Shown here in pieces: positions 53,059 to 61,238 of a stretch of DNA of 64,000 nt. Origin of the DNA: Oscillospiraceae bacterium (lineage in GTDB: Bacteria > Bacillota > Clostridia > Oscillospirales > Oscillospiraceae); NCBI GenBank assembly GCA_017479425.1, contig JAFVCD010000044.1:62001-126000 (forward strand), written 5' to 3'. Within the stretch, counting starts at the first letter, position 1. Each line of letters opens with the position of its first letter. The translations under genes and the position numbers were made by a program. Under the pieces are notes generated by a model. It was not told the DNA's origin and ran no database searches. It was given only the letters and a program-made list of their open reading frames with translations.

Positions 53059-53556
53059 ATGTTCAATATTGGTGACTTAATTATATACTCGGGAGAAGGC
53101 GTGTGCAAAGTAGAGGAGATCGGAAATCCGGTGATCGGCGGCAAGATCGCGGACAGACTCTACTATACTCTTTCGCCGCTCTACCGCTCCGGGCGCGTGC
53201 TCGCGCCGGTTGAGGGAAAGGTGTTTATGCGCCCTGTCATAAGCCGCGAGGACGCCATGGCGCTTATCGAGGCAATTCCCGCAACAGAGGAGGAGGCCTG
53301 CGAGGAGCGCAATCTTCGTATGCTCACTGAGCATTATCAGGCGCGGCTTCAGCAGTATGACCCTATGGAGCTTGTGCGAGTGATAAAATCCGTGCAGAAG
53401 AAGCGCGACCTGGCGCTGTCGCGGGGCAAGAAGCTCGGGCAGATAGACGAGCGGTTTATGCACCGCGCCGAGGAAATGCTCTACGGCGAGCTCGCCGTGG
53501 CGCTCAAAATCGAAAAAAATCAGGTCGTCAGTTTCATTGCGGAAACAATAGGATAA
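53059..53556 (+). CDS. CarD-family transcription regulator
   Basis: The 165-residue protein has an N-terminal RNA-polymerase-interacting Tudor-like domain (MFNIGDLIIYSGEGVCKVEEI to about residue 60), shared with CarD and the Mfd RID, and a helical C-terminal DNA-binding domain (about 70-165, rich in Arg/Lys/Glu). Such proteins stabilise open promoter complexes, mainly at rRNA promoters in other bacteria. It is monocistronic. Confidence 0.9.
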   Translation: MFNIGDLIIYSGEGVCKVEEIGNPVIGGKIADRLYYTLSPLYRSGRVLAPVEGKVFMRPVISREDAMALIEAIPATEEEACEERNLRMLTEHYQARLQQYDPMELVRVIKSVQKKRDLALSRGKKLGQIDERFMHRAEEMLYGELAVALKIEKNQVVSFIAETIG

Positions 53557-53561
53557 AAAAA

Positions 53562-53583
53562 GGGCAGTTCATCTGAACTGCCT
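53562..53583. terminator. Bidirectional terminator
   Basis: Arms GGGCAGTTCA and TGAACTGCCT (one G-T pair) are flanked by an A-run and TTT, between converging genes. Confidence 0.75.
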
Positions 53584-53602
53584 TTAGTATTATAATTGTT
53601 TC

Positions 53603-54415
53603 TCAGCCGAGGGTCTTGAGCTCCCCGGAGTCGGCTTCACCGGAGCTGGCTTCGCCGGAGCCGGAGGCCCAGTTTACCTCGTCGGGCTCGCGCTCCTCGG
53701 TGAGAATGCCGGTGGTGTCGATCTCATCGCGTTTGGCGCAGGTGGAGCAGAGCCGGGTGCGGCCTGCGGCTACCGCGTCTGCAACTGAGCCGAAGGTGAG
53801 GGTGTCGGTCTGATTGAGGTGACTGCAATCGTCGTGCGTGTGATAGACCTTGCCGAAGGGAGTCCAGTACACGTCGCCGGTGATGGCGGTTTCGGCGGAG
53901 GCAAGCTCCTCCTGGGAGATCGGATTGAAATCGTAGCTCGCTGCGCCACCGATAACGAGGGCGACGACGGCCGCGGCGATTGCTATGATCTTCGTCTTTT
54001 TGTCGAGATTTTTGTTCGTGAGCAGGATGATTATGAGGGGGAAGAAGGCAACGCAGGCAACGAGAACGCCCATGTTGTTCCACATCCAGAAGAGGAAGCC
54101 GTTTTTCTTGGAGGCGGGCTTGATTTTATTTGCCTTTTTCCAGAGCTGACTGCCGATGATAACGAACACAAGGTCGAGAACGATAAGTATTATCGAGAAC
54201 CAGAGCGAGGGCATGAAGGTTATTTCGAGCTTGCCGGAGAATACAAGGATCGCAACTACCTCGCAGGCGATTGCGAGAAGCCAGAGCAAAACCGCGCCGA
54301 GACGGCGGGGAGCGGCGCTTCCGCGCGGACGCGCGTGAACTGCTGCCTGCTGCGGGCCGCTTGAGGAGCCGGTTGCCGAAACAAAATTATGTGTCTTTTT
54401 TTCTGCCATTTTCAT
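53603..54415 (-). CDS. Membrane protein with C-terminal His/Cys metal-site-like tail
   Basis: The 270-residue protein has a basic N-terminus, about four transmembrane helices (near 39-60, 66-88, 110-130 and 142-162) and an extracytoplasmic tail with VYHTHDDCSHLN and, 20 residues later, RTRLCSTCAKRD. That His/Cys spacing resembles small zinc-binding modules. The end is Ser/Gly/Glu-rich. Two close ATGs compete; the first has only four bases to GGAG, the second ten. Function unknown. Confidence 0.72.
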   Translation of the reverse strand: MKMAEKKTHNFVSATGSSSGPQQAAVHARPRGSAAPRRLGAVLLWLLAIACEVVAILVFSGKLEITFMPSLWFSIILIVLDLVFVIIGSQLWKKANKIKPASKKNGFLFWMWNNMGVLVACVAFFPLIIILLTNKNLDKKTKIIAIAAAVVALVIGGAASYDFNPISQEELASAETAITGDVYWTPFGKVYHTHDDCSHLNQTDTLTFGSVADAVAAGRTRLCSTCAKRDEIDTTGILTEEREPDEVNWASGSGEASSGEADSGELKTLG

Positions 54416-54480
54416 TTTTCTCCTTTGAAAAAGTATAGTAATTATATACCTCTTTCTATCTTTTGTAAAGCATAATAAAA

Positions 54481-54500
54481 CTCCCGCATTCCTGCGGGAG
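54481..54500 (-). terminator. Terminator of the NlpC/P60 gene
   Basis: Arms CTCCCGCA and TGCGGGAG with a TTCC loop are followed on the minus strand by TTTTATT. Confidence 0.82.
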
Positions 54501-54509
54501 CTTGGATTT

Positions 54510-55433
54510 TTAGCCGATTCTCTTTGCGCCCCACCAATTCTGGGTGTAATAGCTGGAGGTGAGGTTTGAAATGATAACGCCGGTGTTGGAGGTGGAGGCG
54601 TGGATGAACTGATCGTCGCCTATGTAGATACCGACGTGGGTAACGCTCGTGTGATTCGAGGAGAAGAACACGAGGTCGCCGAGCTGAAGGTTGGACTTGG
54701 AAACCGTTGTGCCGTTGTTTTTGTACTGGAGGGAGGCGCGGCGCTCGAGATCGTAGCCATACTGCTTGAAGCAGTACCATACAAGACCGGAGCAGTCAAA
54801 GCCCTTCTCGGGGCTCTCTTCGCCGTAAACGTAATCGTAGCCCTCGAACTGAAGCGCGAGCTTAACGATCTTTCTGCCGAGCTCGCTGCCCTCGGACTGA
54901 TCTGCGGGAATGTACTCGGTAATGACCTCTGTGCTCTCGCCGGTGATCTTCATAAGATCGGAGCGAACGTAGCCGGTCTTGCCGCTGACCTTGACCTTGT
55001 ACCAGCCCTCGTTGATGCCGATGACGCTGACCTTGTTGCCGGAGTCAAGGCTTGCGAGAACATTTGCGTCGGTGTTGGGCTTCTCACGGAGGCGGACAGA
55101 AGTTGCCGTGATCTCGCCGGAGGCGTTGAAGTTTTCGACGGTGTTTACGTCCTTGAGGTAATCCGCGTCGACGTAGCCGACCTTGCCCTCGTAGTTGACG
55201 TGATACCATTTGCCGTCGCCCTTGTCGAGAATGACAAGACGCTGGTTTTTCATTATGAGCGTAATGCGCTCATAATCGGTGGACGGGCCGGAGCGGAGGT
55301 TAAGGCTCGTCGCGTTGACAGTTGCGGCGCCGTAGCTCAGCTCTCCGTCATCGGCGGCGGCGCTGAATGCGAAAAATGCACACAGAGCGGCGATAACGAG
55401 AACGAGCGTGACAGCCTTGGTAACTCGAAGCAT
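54510..55433 (-). CDS. Secreted NlpC/P60 peptidoglycan endopeptidase with two SH3 domains
   Basis: The 307-residue precursor has a signal peptide (cleavage near FSAAA-DDG), two bacterial SH3 domains (about 36-95 and 107-165) that bind the wall, and an NlpC/P60 catalytic domain with Cys214 in FDCSGLVWYC, His266 in SVTHVGIYIG and His278 in FIHAST. It cuts stem peptides, usually between D-Glu and the diamino acid. AAAGGAG precedes the ATG. It follows the small conserved gene by 27 bases and likely shares its promoter. Confidence 0.93.
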   Translation of the reverse strand: MLRVTKAVTLVLVIAALCAFFAFSAAADDGELSYGAATVNATSLNLRSGPSTDYERITLIMKNQRLVILDKGDGKWYHVNYEGKVGYVDADYLKDVNTVENFNASGEITATSVRLREKPNTDANVLASLDSGNKVSVIGINEGWYKVKVSGKTGYVRSDLMKITGESTEVITEYIPADQSEGSELGRKIVKLALQFEGYDYVYGEESPEKGFDCSGLVWYCFKQYGYDLERRASLQYKNNGTTVSKSNLQLGDLVFFSSNHTSVTHVGIYIGDDQFIHASTSNTGVIISNLTSSYYTQNWWGAKRIG

Positions 55434-55460
55434 TGTGGATTTCTCCTTTGGATTTCGGAC

Positions 55461-55757
55461 TCAGCCGGCGAGCGCTCTGTCGAGCCAGACGCTTGCGACG
55501 TCCATCGCGGCGTAAAGTCCGTTCTTTTCGGTCTTCTTGACGATTCTGTCGCGGCTTCTGACGTCGGGATCGGTCAGCTGAAGCTGAACGGAAACCTTGG
55601 AAGCAACGTCAAGATCATCATGCTTGACCGTTTCGGTGATCTGAAGCATAACGATGTACTTATCGTTCATGCTGCCGTAGTAAAGGATATTATCCTTACG
55701 GCGAAGGGGGTGACCCTTGTAGATGAGATCGCCGCCTTTTTTCTTGGTTGCAGCCAT
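55461..55757 (-). CDS. Conserved 98-residue protein of unknown function
   Basis: The basic protein begins MAATKKKGGDLIYKGHPLRR and has a predicted mostly beta fold (NILYYGSMNDKYIVMLQITE, VASKVSVQLQLTD) with a C-terminal helix. No signal or membrane segment is seen. It is the first gene of a likely operon with the NlpC/P60 hydrolase, under a strong promoter at 55815-55843. I do not recognise a named family. Confidence 0.78.
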   Translation of the reverse strand: MAATKKKGGDLIYKGHPLRRKDNILYYGSMNDKYIVMLQITETVKHDDLDVASKVSVQLQLTDPDVRSRDRIVKKTEKNGLYAAMDVASVWLDRALAG

Positions 55758-55814
55758 ATAAAAACATTCTCCTTAGTCGGCGGAGACGCAATACTCCACC
55801 GGAAAAGTAACCAA

Positions 55815-55843
55815 ATTGTAACACATTGTTGCCGATTTGTCAA
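55815..55843 (-). promoter_or_regulatory. Promoter of the small protein / NlpC operon
   Basis: Minus-strand TTGACA (55838-55843) is 17 bp from TACAAT (55815-55820), a near-consensus promoter. Confidence 0.8.
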
Positions 55844-55954
55844 CAGCGCGGGGGCCTTTAAAGTATGTGAAAAGTGCTGAAAATCGCGGGACAAGATATG
55901 CTAAAAGCCGCGAAAAGTCAAGGAATATCTTGTGTTTTCGATATGCAGATATTA

Positions 55955-55992
55955 AAAATGACCCTCGTCACGGCTCGGAAGAGGGTCATTTT
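55955..55992 (-). terminator. Terminator of thiI
   Basis: A 12-bp stem AAAATGACCCTC (55955-55966) with 55981-55992 is followed leftward by TTTTTAAT. The rest of 55844-56034 shows no gene. Confidence 0.8.
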
Positions 55993-56034
55993 CGTTGTTT
56001 AAAAAGCAAATAGGGATTGTAACTTTTTTTGTAA

Positions 56035-57207
56035 CTATTTCGAGATCACAACGCGCTCAATGCCCTTTACCGCCTCGTCGCAGAGCGCGTCAATGTCGAG
56101 CGCCTTCTCGATTTCGCGCACGTCCTCGATTTTCGGCTTTGTCCGCGGGTGGCGCGGGGTAAAGACTGTGCAGCAGTCCTCATAGGGCAGAATCGAGGTG
56201 TCAAAGGTGCCGATCTTGCGCGCGGTGATTACGATCTCGGACTTGTCAAGGCATACAAGCGGGCGGAGCACCGGCAGAGAAACGCACTCCTCCGTAACGC
56301 CCATCGCCTGCATCGTCTGGCTTGCGACCTGACCGAGCGACTCTCCGGTGACTATGGCGCTCGCGCCGTTTGCGAGGGCTATGCGCTCGGCTATCCTCGT
56401 CATGAAGCGGCGCATGATGATTGTGAAGTACTCCTCCGGGCACTTATCGCGGATTTCCTCCTGAATGTGGGTGAAGGGCACTATCTCCAGGGTCATCTTT
56501 CCGCACCAGCGCGAGCAGATCTTCGCAAGCTCAATGACCTTTTCCTTCGCAAGCTCCGAGGTGTACGGGAAGGAGAAGAAGTGGACGGGTATGACCTTGA
56601 CGCCGCGCTTTGCGACCATGTAGGTCGAAACGGGCGAGTCGATTCCGCCGGAAAGCATACTTACGGCAACGCCGTTGGAGCCGACGGGCATACCGCCGGC
56701 GCCCGGGATCGGCACGCCGTGGACGTAAGCGGCAAAGTCGCGGATCTCGAGGTGGACTGTCAGCTCCGGATTGTGGACGTCAACCCTGCACTCGGGAAAG
56801 GCGTCGGCAAGGTTGCCGCCGACGTACTGGCTGAGCTGAATCGAGGTCATCGGGAAGGACTTGTCCGAGCGCTTTGTCTCGACCTTGAAGCTCTTTGCCG
56901 AGCGCATCGCACCGCCGAGGTAGCGCTTGGCAGTTTCCAGAATTGCGTCCTTGTCCTTTTCACAGGCGGCGGCTCGCGTGACCGCAACTGCACCGAAAAC
57001 CGTGCAGCACGCGTCGAGCGCGGCGTCCATATCGCAATCGGCGCTCTGCGGCTCAACGTAGGTCGTGGACTGAACGGTGTAAACCCTGAAATCGCCGAAC
57101 TCCTTTATGCGGCGGCGCACGTTTGCCATGAATTTATCCTCAAAAATGCGCTTATTCAGCCCTTTGAGCACAATTTCACCGTGTTTTAATAGAATGACGT
57201 CCTGCAT
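56035..57207 (-). CDS. thiI: tRNA 4-thiouridine synthase (ThiI), no rhodanese domain
   Basis: The 390-residue enzyme adds sulfur to U8 of tRNA and may feed sulfur to thiamine synthesis. It has an N-terminal ferredoxin-like domain, a THUMP domain (about 60-165) and a PP-loop ATPase domain with SGGIDSPVSTYM. It ends without the rhodanese domain of the E. coli enzyme, as is usual in Firmicutes, where a dedicated cysteine desulfurase supplies sulfur; no such gene is next to it here. It lies 13 bases after the MATE gene, likely one transcript. Confidence 0.94.
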   Translation of the reverse strand: MQDVILLKHGEIVLKGLNKRIFEDKFMANVRRRIKEFGDFRVYTVQSTTYVEPQSADCDMDAALDACCTVFGAVAVTRAAACEKDKDAILETAKRYLGGAMRSAKSFKVETKRSDKSFPMTSIQLSQYVGGNLADAFPECRVDVHNPELTVHLEIRDFAAYVHGVPIPGAGGMPVGSNGVAVSMLSGGIDSPVSTYMVAKRGVKVIPVHFFSFPYTSELAKEKVIELAKICSRWCGKMTLEIVPFTHIQEEIRDKCPEEYFTIIMRRFMTRIAERIALANGASAIVTGESLGQVASQTMQAMGVTEECVSLPVLRPLVCLDKSEIVITARKIGTFDTSILPYEDCCTVFTPRHPRTKPKIEDVREIEKALDIDALCDEAVKGIERVVISK

Positions 57208-57220
57208 ATAATGATACTCC

Positions 57221-58552
57221 TTAGATACTCATTGTGCGAATTGATTTTATGAAGAGCGGCGTTTCGACCGCGAGCATAGCGACCCAGCCTATGAGATAGC
57301 TGAAGGGCAGAGCCTCCATTCCGAGATGGAAGCCGTAGACGAGCACAAGCGCCGCGAGAACTCGCACGCCCATATTGACGATGCTGGAGATGAGCGTGAC
57401 GCGCAGGTCTCCGATGCCGCGGAAGAAGCCCTGAATGCCGTTCGTGAGCGCGGGCAGAAAGTACATGAACGAGATGAGGTGCAGATAATTCACGCCCTGC
57501 GTGAGCGCGCCGGAGTCGCCCTTTGTGGAGAGCGAAACGAGCGGTTCTGCAAAAACGAAGCAGACTAACGCGATCAGCGCGGCGTAGCACAGCTCGATGA
57601 TTATTCCGTCGCGGAAGCCCTTTTTCATACGGTCGGTCTTGCCTGCTCCACGGTTTATCGCCATGAACGAGGTCATTGCGTGACCGATGTTCTGCTGCGG
57701 CGTATAGGCGAAGTCGTCAATGCGGTTGACTATCGTGAAAGCGGCGCCGACGGCGATGTCCATAGAGTTTACTATCGACTGAACTGCGATTTTGCCGAGC
57801 TGCACCGTCGCCTGCTGCATGGCGCTCGTCGAGCCGTAGGAGACTGTTTTGCGGAAGAGCTTTTTGTCAAAGACGAGCCACTCCCTGCCGAGGCGGAGGA
57901 TAGGCACCTTCATGTGTATGTAGACAAGGCAGAAAACGCAGCTGAGCGCCTCGCAGACGACCGTCGAGATCGCGGCGCCGTTCGCGCCGAGACCGAGCCA
58001 CGCGACGAGAATGAGGTCGCCGGCGACGTTTATTACGGCGCTCACCGCGAGAAAGGCGAGCGGGCCGACCGAATCACCCATCGCGCGCATAACTGCGGCA
58101 AGGCAGTTGTACATAAAGGTAAAGACGAGGCCGGCGAAGATGATCCGCATATAGCCGAGAGATAGCTCCATGACCTCTTCCTTGACCTGCATAAGCGTGA
58201 AGATCGGGCGCGCGAGCGCAATAAACAGCACGCTCACAGCGAGCGCGAACACAACTCCGCCGATCATCGTGGAGCTGATCTGGCGCTTTAAGGTGCCGTA
58301 GTCCTTGGCGCCGTAGTGCGTTCCGATGAGAATGCCCGAGCCGAGGGCTATGCCGTTGAAAAAGAGAATGACGAGCGTCATGAGCGGGTTAGAGGTGCCG
58401 ACGGCGTAGAGAGCCTCATCGCCTACAAATCGCCCGACGATAACGCCGTCCACGGCGTTGTAGAGGAGCTGGAATATGTTGCCGAGGACGAGCGGTATGG
58501 TAAAGCCGATGAGCTCAGGCGCGATTTTGCCCTTGGTGAAATCAGTTGCCAT
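57221..58552 (-). CDS. MATE-family efflux transporter
   Basis: The 443-residue protein has twelve hydrophobic segments in two halves and the MATE openings FTIPLVLGNIFQLLYNAVDG and MRAMGDSVGPLAF. It should export cationic drugs or metabolites by Na+ or H+ exchange. AAGGA precedes the chosen ATG by eight bases; the longer frame upstream enters the divergent promoter. It lies before thiI in the same direction. Confidence 0.9.
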   Translation of the reverse strand: MATDFTKGKIAPELIGFTIPLVLGNIFQLLYNAVDGVIVGRFVGDEALYAVGTSNPLMTLVILFFNGIALGSGILIGTHYGAKDYGTLKRQISSTMIGGVVFALAVSVLFIALARPIFTLMQVKEEVMELSLGYMRIIFAGLVFTFMYNCLAAVMRAMGDSVGPLAFLAVSAVINVAGDLILVAWLGLGANGAAISTVVCEALSCVFCLVYIHMKVPILRLGREWLVFDKKLFRKTVSYGSTSAMQQATVQLGKIAVQSIVNSMDIAVGAAFTIVNRIDDFAYTPQQNIGHAMTSFMAINRGAGKTDRMKKGFRDGIIIELCYAALIALVCFVFAEPLVSLSTKGDSGALTQGVNYLHLISFMYFLPALTNGIQGFFRGIGDLRVTLISSIVNMGVRVLAALVLVYGFHLGMEALPFSYLIGWVAMLAVETPLFIKSIRTMSI

Positions 58553-58595
58553 AGGAAATATCCTTTTTAAATAGTTTCCGGACGGAAAAGGCTTC

Positions 58596-58624
58596 TTGAC
58601 GAAAGCTGCGCTATATAGTAAAAT
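58596..58624 (+). promoter_or_regulatory. Promoter of the altronate dehydratase operon
   Basis: TTGACG (58596-58601) is 17 bp from TAAAAT (58619-58624). Confidence 0.72.
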
Positions 58625-58683
58625 CATAGCAGGCACTTATTAAAATAACATATTTCACATATAAAAACAAGGGGGAAACGACA

Positions 58684-60156
58684 ATGGAAAAGGCAATCAG
58701 AATCCATGAGAGCGATAACGTCATCATCTGCCTCCAGGAGCTCAAGGCTGGCGGCGAGGCATTCGGCGTAGTCGCGCTCGAGGATATCCCGATGGGTCAC
58801 AAGATGGCTGCAAGGGATATCGCAAAGGACGAGAATATCATCAAATACGGCTTTCCCATCGGACACGCCAAGGAGGATATAAAGGCGGGCGCTTGGATCC
58901 ATTCCCACAACTGCGCCTCCAACCTTGCAGGCATCCGCGAGTACAAGTATGAGCCGAACCGCATCCCCGACGCGACTGAGGACACCGCCACCTTTATGGG
59001 CTACAACCGCCCGGACGGCAAGGTCGGTATCCGCAACGAGATCTGGATCATCCCGACTGTCGGCTGTGTAAACGGCGTCGCTGAGGCGATCGAGGATATC
59101 TGCAACGCTCACAGACCCGAGGGCGTCGACAAGGTCGTTGCCTACACGCATCCCTACGGCTGCAGCCAGCTCGGCGGCGACCATGAGATGACAAAGCGCG
59201 CCCTTGCAGGACTTGTCCGCCACCCCAACGCCGGCGGCGTGCTCGTTCTCGGCCTCGGCTGCGAGAACAACCAGATGGACGATTTCAAAAAGACGATCGG
59301 CGAGTGGGACGATAACCGCGTAAAATTCCTCGTTGCCCAGCAGGTCAAGGATGAGATCGCGGAGGGCGTAAAGCTCGTTGACGAGCTTATGGACTACGCC
59401 GCCTCCTTCAAGCGCGAGCCCGTTCCTGCCTCGAAGCTCATTGTAGGCCTCAAGTGCGGCGGCTCGGACGGCTTTAGCGGCATCACCGCAAACCCGCTTC
59501 TCGGCTCCTTCGCAGAGAAGCTCACCCGTCAGGGCGGCAGCGCGATGCTGACCGAGGTGCCCGAGATGTTCGGCGCAGAGACTATTCTCATGAACCGCGC
59601 CAAGGACGAGGCGACCTTTGAAAAGACCGTCAGGCTTGTCAATAATTTCAAGGAATACTTCATGCGCTACGGCGAGAAGATAAACGAGAATCCCTCCCCC
59701 GGAAACAAGAAGGGCGGCATCACAACTCTCGAGGAGAAGAGCCTCGGCTGCGTACAGAAGGGCGGCAGAGTCACTGTTGTCGACGTTCTCGGCTACGGCG
59801 ATACCTGCAAGGAGCACGGCCTCAGCCTTCTCCAGGCTCCCGGCAACGACCTTGTCGCCGCGACGGCGCTCGCCATCTCCGGCGCTCAGGTGATCCTCTT
59901 CACCACCGGCCGCGGAACTCCGTTCGGCTGCCCGGTGCCGACCATCAAGGTCTCCACTCAGTCCGATATCTTCACCCGCAAGCCCGGCTGGATCGACTTC
60001 AACGCCGGCGAGCTTCTCGAGGGTCACTCCATGGCTGAGGAGACCGAAAAGCTCTTCAGTTATGTGCTCTCCGTCGCCTCCGGCGAGGCTGAGCCCTCCA
60101 GTGAGAAGCTCAGAAAGAACAACCTTGCAATCTTCAAGGATGGTGTAACGCTATGA
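58684..60156 (+). CDS. uxaA: Altronate dehydratase family protein (UxaA/GarD)
   Basis: The 490-residue enzyme dehydrates D-altronate to 2-keto-3-deoxygluconate in galacturonate breakdown, or a related sugar acid. It carries the small SAF-like domain (about 1-90, with WIHSHNCASN) and the large UxaA domain with THPYGCSQLGGD, GLGCENNQMD, LKCGGSDGFSGITANP and TTGRGTPFGCPVPTIKV. Conserved cysteines and histidines may bind iron. It overlaps the next gene by ATGA. No uxaB or uxaC is present in the window. Confidence 0.9.
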   Translation: MEKAIRIHESDNVIICLQELKAGGEAFGVVALEDIPMGHKMAARDIAKDENIIKYGFPIGHAKEDIKAGAWIHSHNCASNLAGIREYKYEPNRIPDATEDTATFMGYNRPDGKVGIRNEIWIIPTVGCVNGVAEAIEDICNAHRPEGVDKVVAYTHPYGCSQLGGDHEMTKRALAGLVRHPNAGGVLVLGLGCENNQMDDFKKTIGEWDDNRVKFLVAQQVKDEIAEGVKLVDELMDYAASFKREPVPASKLIVGLKCGGSDGFSGITANPLLGSFAEKLTRQGGSAMLTEVPEMFGAETILMNRAKDEATFEKTVRLVNNFKEYFMRYGEKINENPSPGNKKGGITTLEEKSLGCVQKGGRVTVVDVLGYGDTCKEHGLSLLQAPGNDLVAATALAISGAQVILFTTGRGTPFGCPVPTIKVSTQSDIFTRKPGWIDFNAGELLEGHSMAEETEKLFSYVLSVASGEAEPSSEKLRKNNLAIFKDGVTL

Positions 60157-61004
60157 TCCAGGTCGGAATACGGCTTCACGACGTCAATACTACTGTCGGA
60201 AAGGAGCTCCAGACCCTTGAGGAGCGGGCAAAAACCGCTCACGAGCGGGGCTTTAAGTGCGTGCATTTAGCGCTCTCGAAAAACGGCTACCCGAACGATC
60301 CCTGCGCGCTCAACGAGGGTCTCGGCTTCCATGTGAAGCGCGTATTCGAGGAGAATAAGCTCGATATAGCCGTTCTCGGCTGCTATCTCAATCTCCTGCA
60401 TCCCGACCCCATCGAGCGCAGAAGGATAAAGGAGAAGTATTACGCGAATCTCCGCCTCGCCCGCATAATGGGCGCGGGCATGGTAGGTACTGAAACCGGC
60501 TGTCCCAACGCGGAGTACCGCTATACGCTCCAGAATCTCAGTCAGGACACGCTCGACGATTTTATTCGCTCGCTTGAGGACGTCGTAGTGAGCGCGGAGG
60601 CGATAGGCTCAACCATCGCCATCGAGCCGGTCACAAAGCACTGCGTGTTCGACGCCTCCCGCGCGCTCGAGGTCATCAAGACCCTGCGCTCGCCGAATCT
60701 CAGAATCATCTTCGACCCGGTGAACCTTCTCTCCATCGACAACTATGAAAAGCGCGATTACGTCCTTGCAGACGCGATGGATAAGCTTCACGACTATATT
60801 GCGATGGTGCATATCAAGGACTTCACGGTTGAAAACGGCGACCTCAAGGCTTGCGCCGCCGGCGAGGGACTTATGAACTACGAGGAAATTCTCAAATTCC
60901 TCAAGGCTAAAAAGCCGTGGGTGCAGGCGACGCTTGAGAACACAAACGACAATAATTCGGTGCGCAGCCGCGAACTCATCGAGAGAATTTACAGCGAAGT
61001 ATAA
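60153..61004 (+). CDS. Sugar phosphate isomerase/epimerase-family TIM barrel protein
   Basis: The 283-residue protein belongs to the AP-endonuclease-2 fold (xylose-isomerase-like). Metal-binding candidates are in IAIEPVTKHCVF, IIFDPVNLLS, MVHIKDF and the final ATLENTND. Coupled by ATGA to the altronate dehydratase, it probably isomerises or epimerises a sugar acid feeding that enzyme, which is inference. A terminator follows. Confidence 0.85.
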   Translation: MIQVGIRLHDVNTTVGKELQTLEERAKTAHERGFKCVHLALSKNGYPNDPCALNEGLGFHVKRVFEENKLDIAVLGCYLNLLHPDPIERRRIKEKYYANLRLARIMGAGMVGTETGCPNAEYRYTLQNLSQDTLDDFIRSLEDVVVSAEAIGSTIAIEPVTKHCVFDASRALEVIKTLRSPNLRIIFDPVNLLSIDNYEKRDYVLADAMDKLHDYIAMVHIKDFTVENGDLKACAAGEGLMNYEEILKFLKAKKPWVQATLENTNDNNSVRSRELIERIYSEV

Positions 61005-61009
61005 TAAAC

Positions 61010-61032
61010 GGGCGAGGTCAATGACCTCGCCC
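61010..61032. terminator. Terminator between converging genes
   Basis: An 11-bp stem GGGCGAGGTCA/TGACCTCGCCC (61010-61020 and 61022-61032) lies between the epimerase and copper ATPase genes. Confidence 0.75.
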
Positions 61033-61037
61033 TTAAA

Positions 61038-61238
61038 TTATAGAACCTTGTATCCGGCTTCCTCGACTGCTTTGCGTATCGCTCCGTCGTCGGGGAGGGA
61101 GGTGTAATTTATCGTCGCGGTGCCGGCGGTGTGGCTCGCCTTCGCGCTCTCAACTCCGGGGAGCTTTTCGAGCGCCTCGCGCACGTGCTTTTCGCACATC
61201 GGGCACATCATACCCTCGACCTTGATTACCTTTTCCAT
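61038..61238 (-). CDS. Possible internally initiated CopZ-like copper chaperone
   Basis: Inside copA, in the same frame, an ATG at 61238 lies eight bases after AAAAGGAGG (61255-61247). It would yield a 66-residue free HMA protein, MEKVIKVEGMMCPMC onward, the size and sequence type of CopZ. The signal is as strong as any true start in the window. Whether the ribosome uses it is inference. In E. coli a CopZ-like product is made from copA by frameshifting, so one gene giving both pump and chaperone has a precedent. Confidence 0.6.
   Translation of the reverse strand: MEKVIKVEGMMCPMCEKHVREALEKLPGVESAKASHTAGTATINYTSLPDDGAIRKAVEEAGYKVL

Noticed and set aside
56035..57207. Truncated thiI
   Set aside because: Absence of a rhodanese domain is normal for Firmicute ThiI, and the PP-loop domain ends properly, so the gene is whole.
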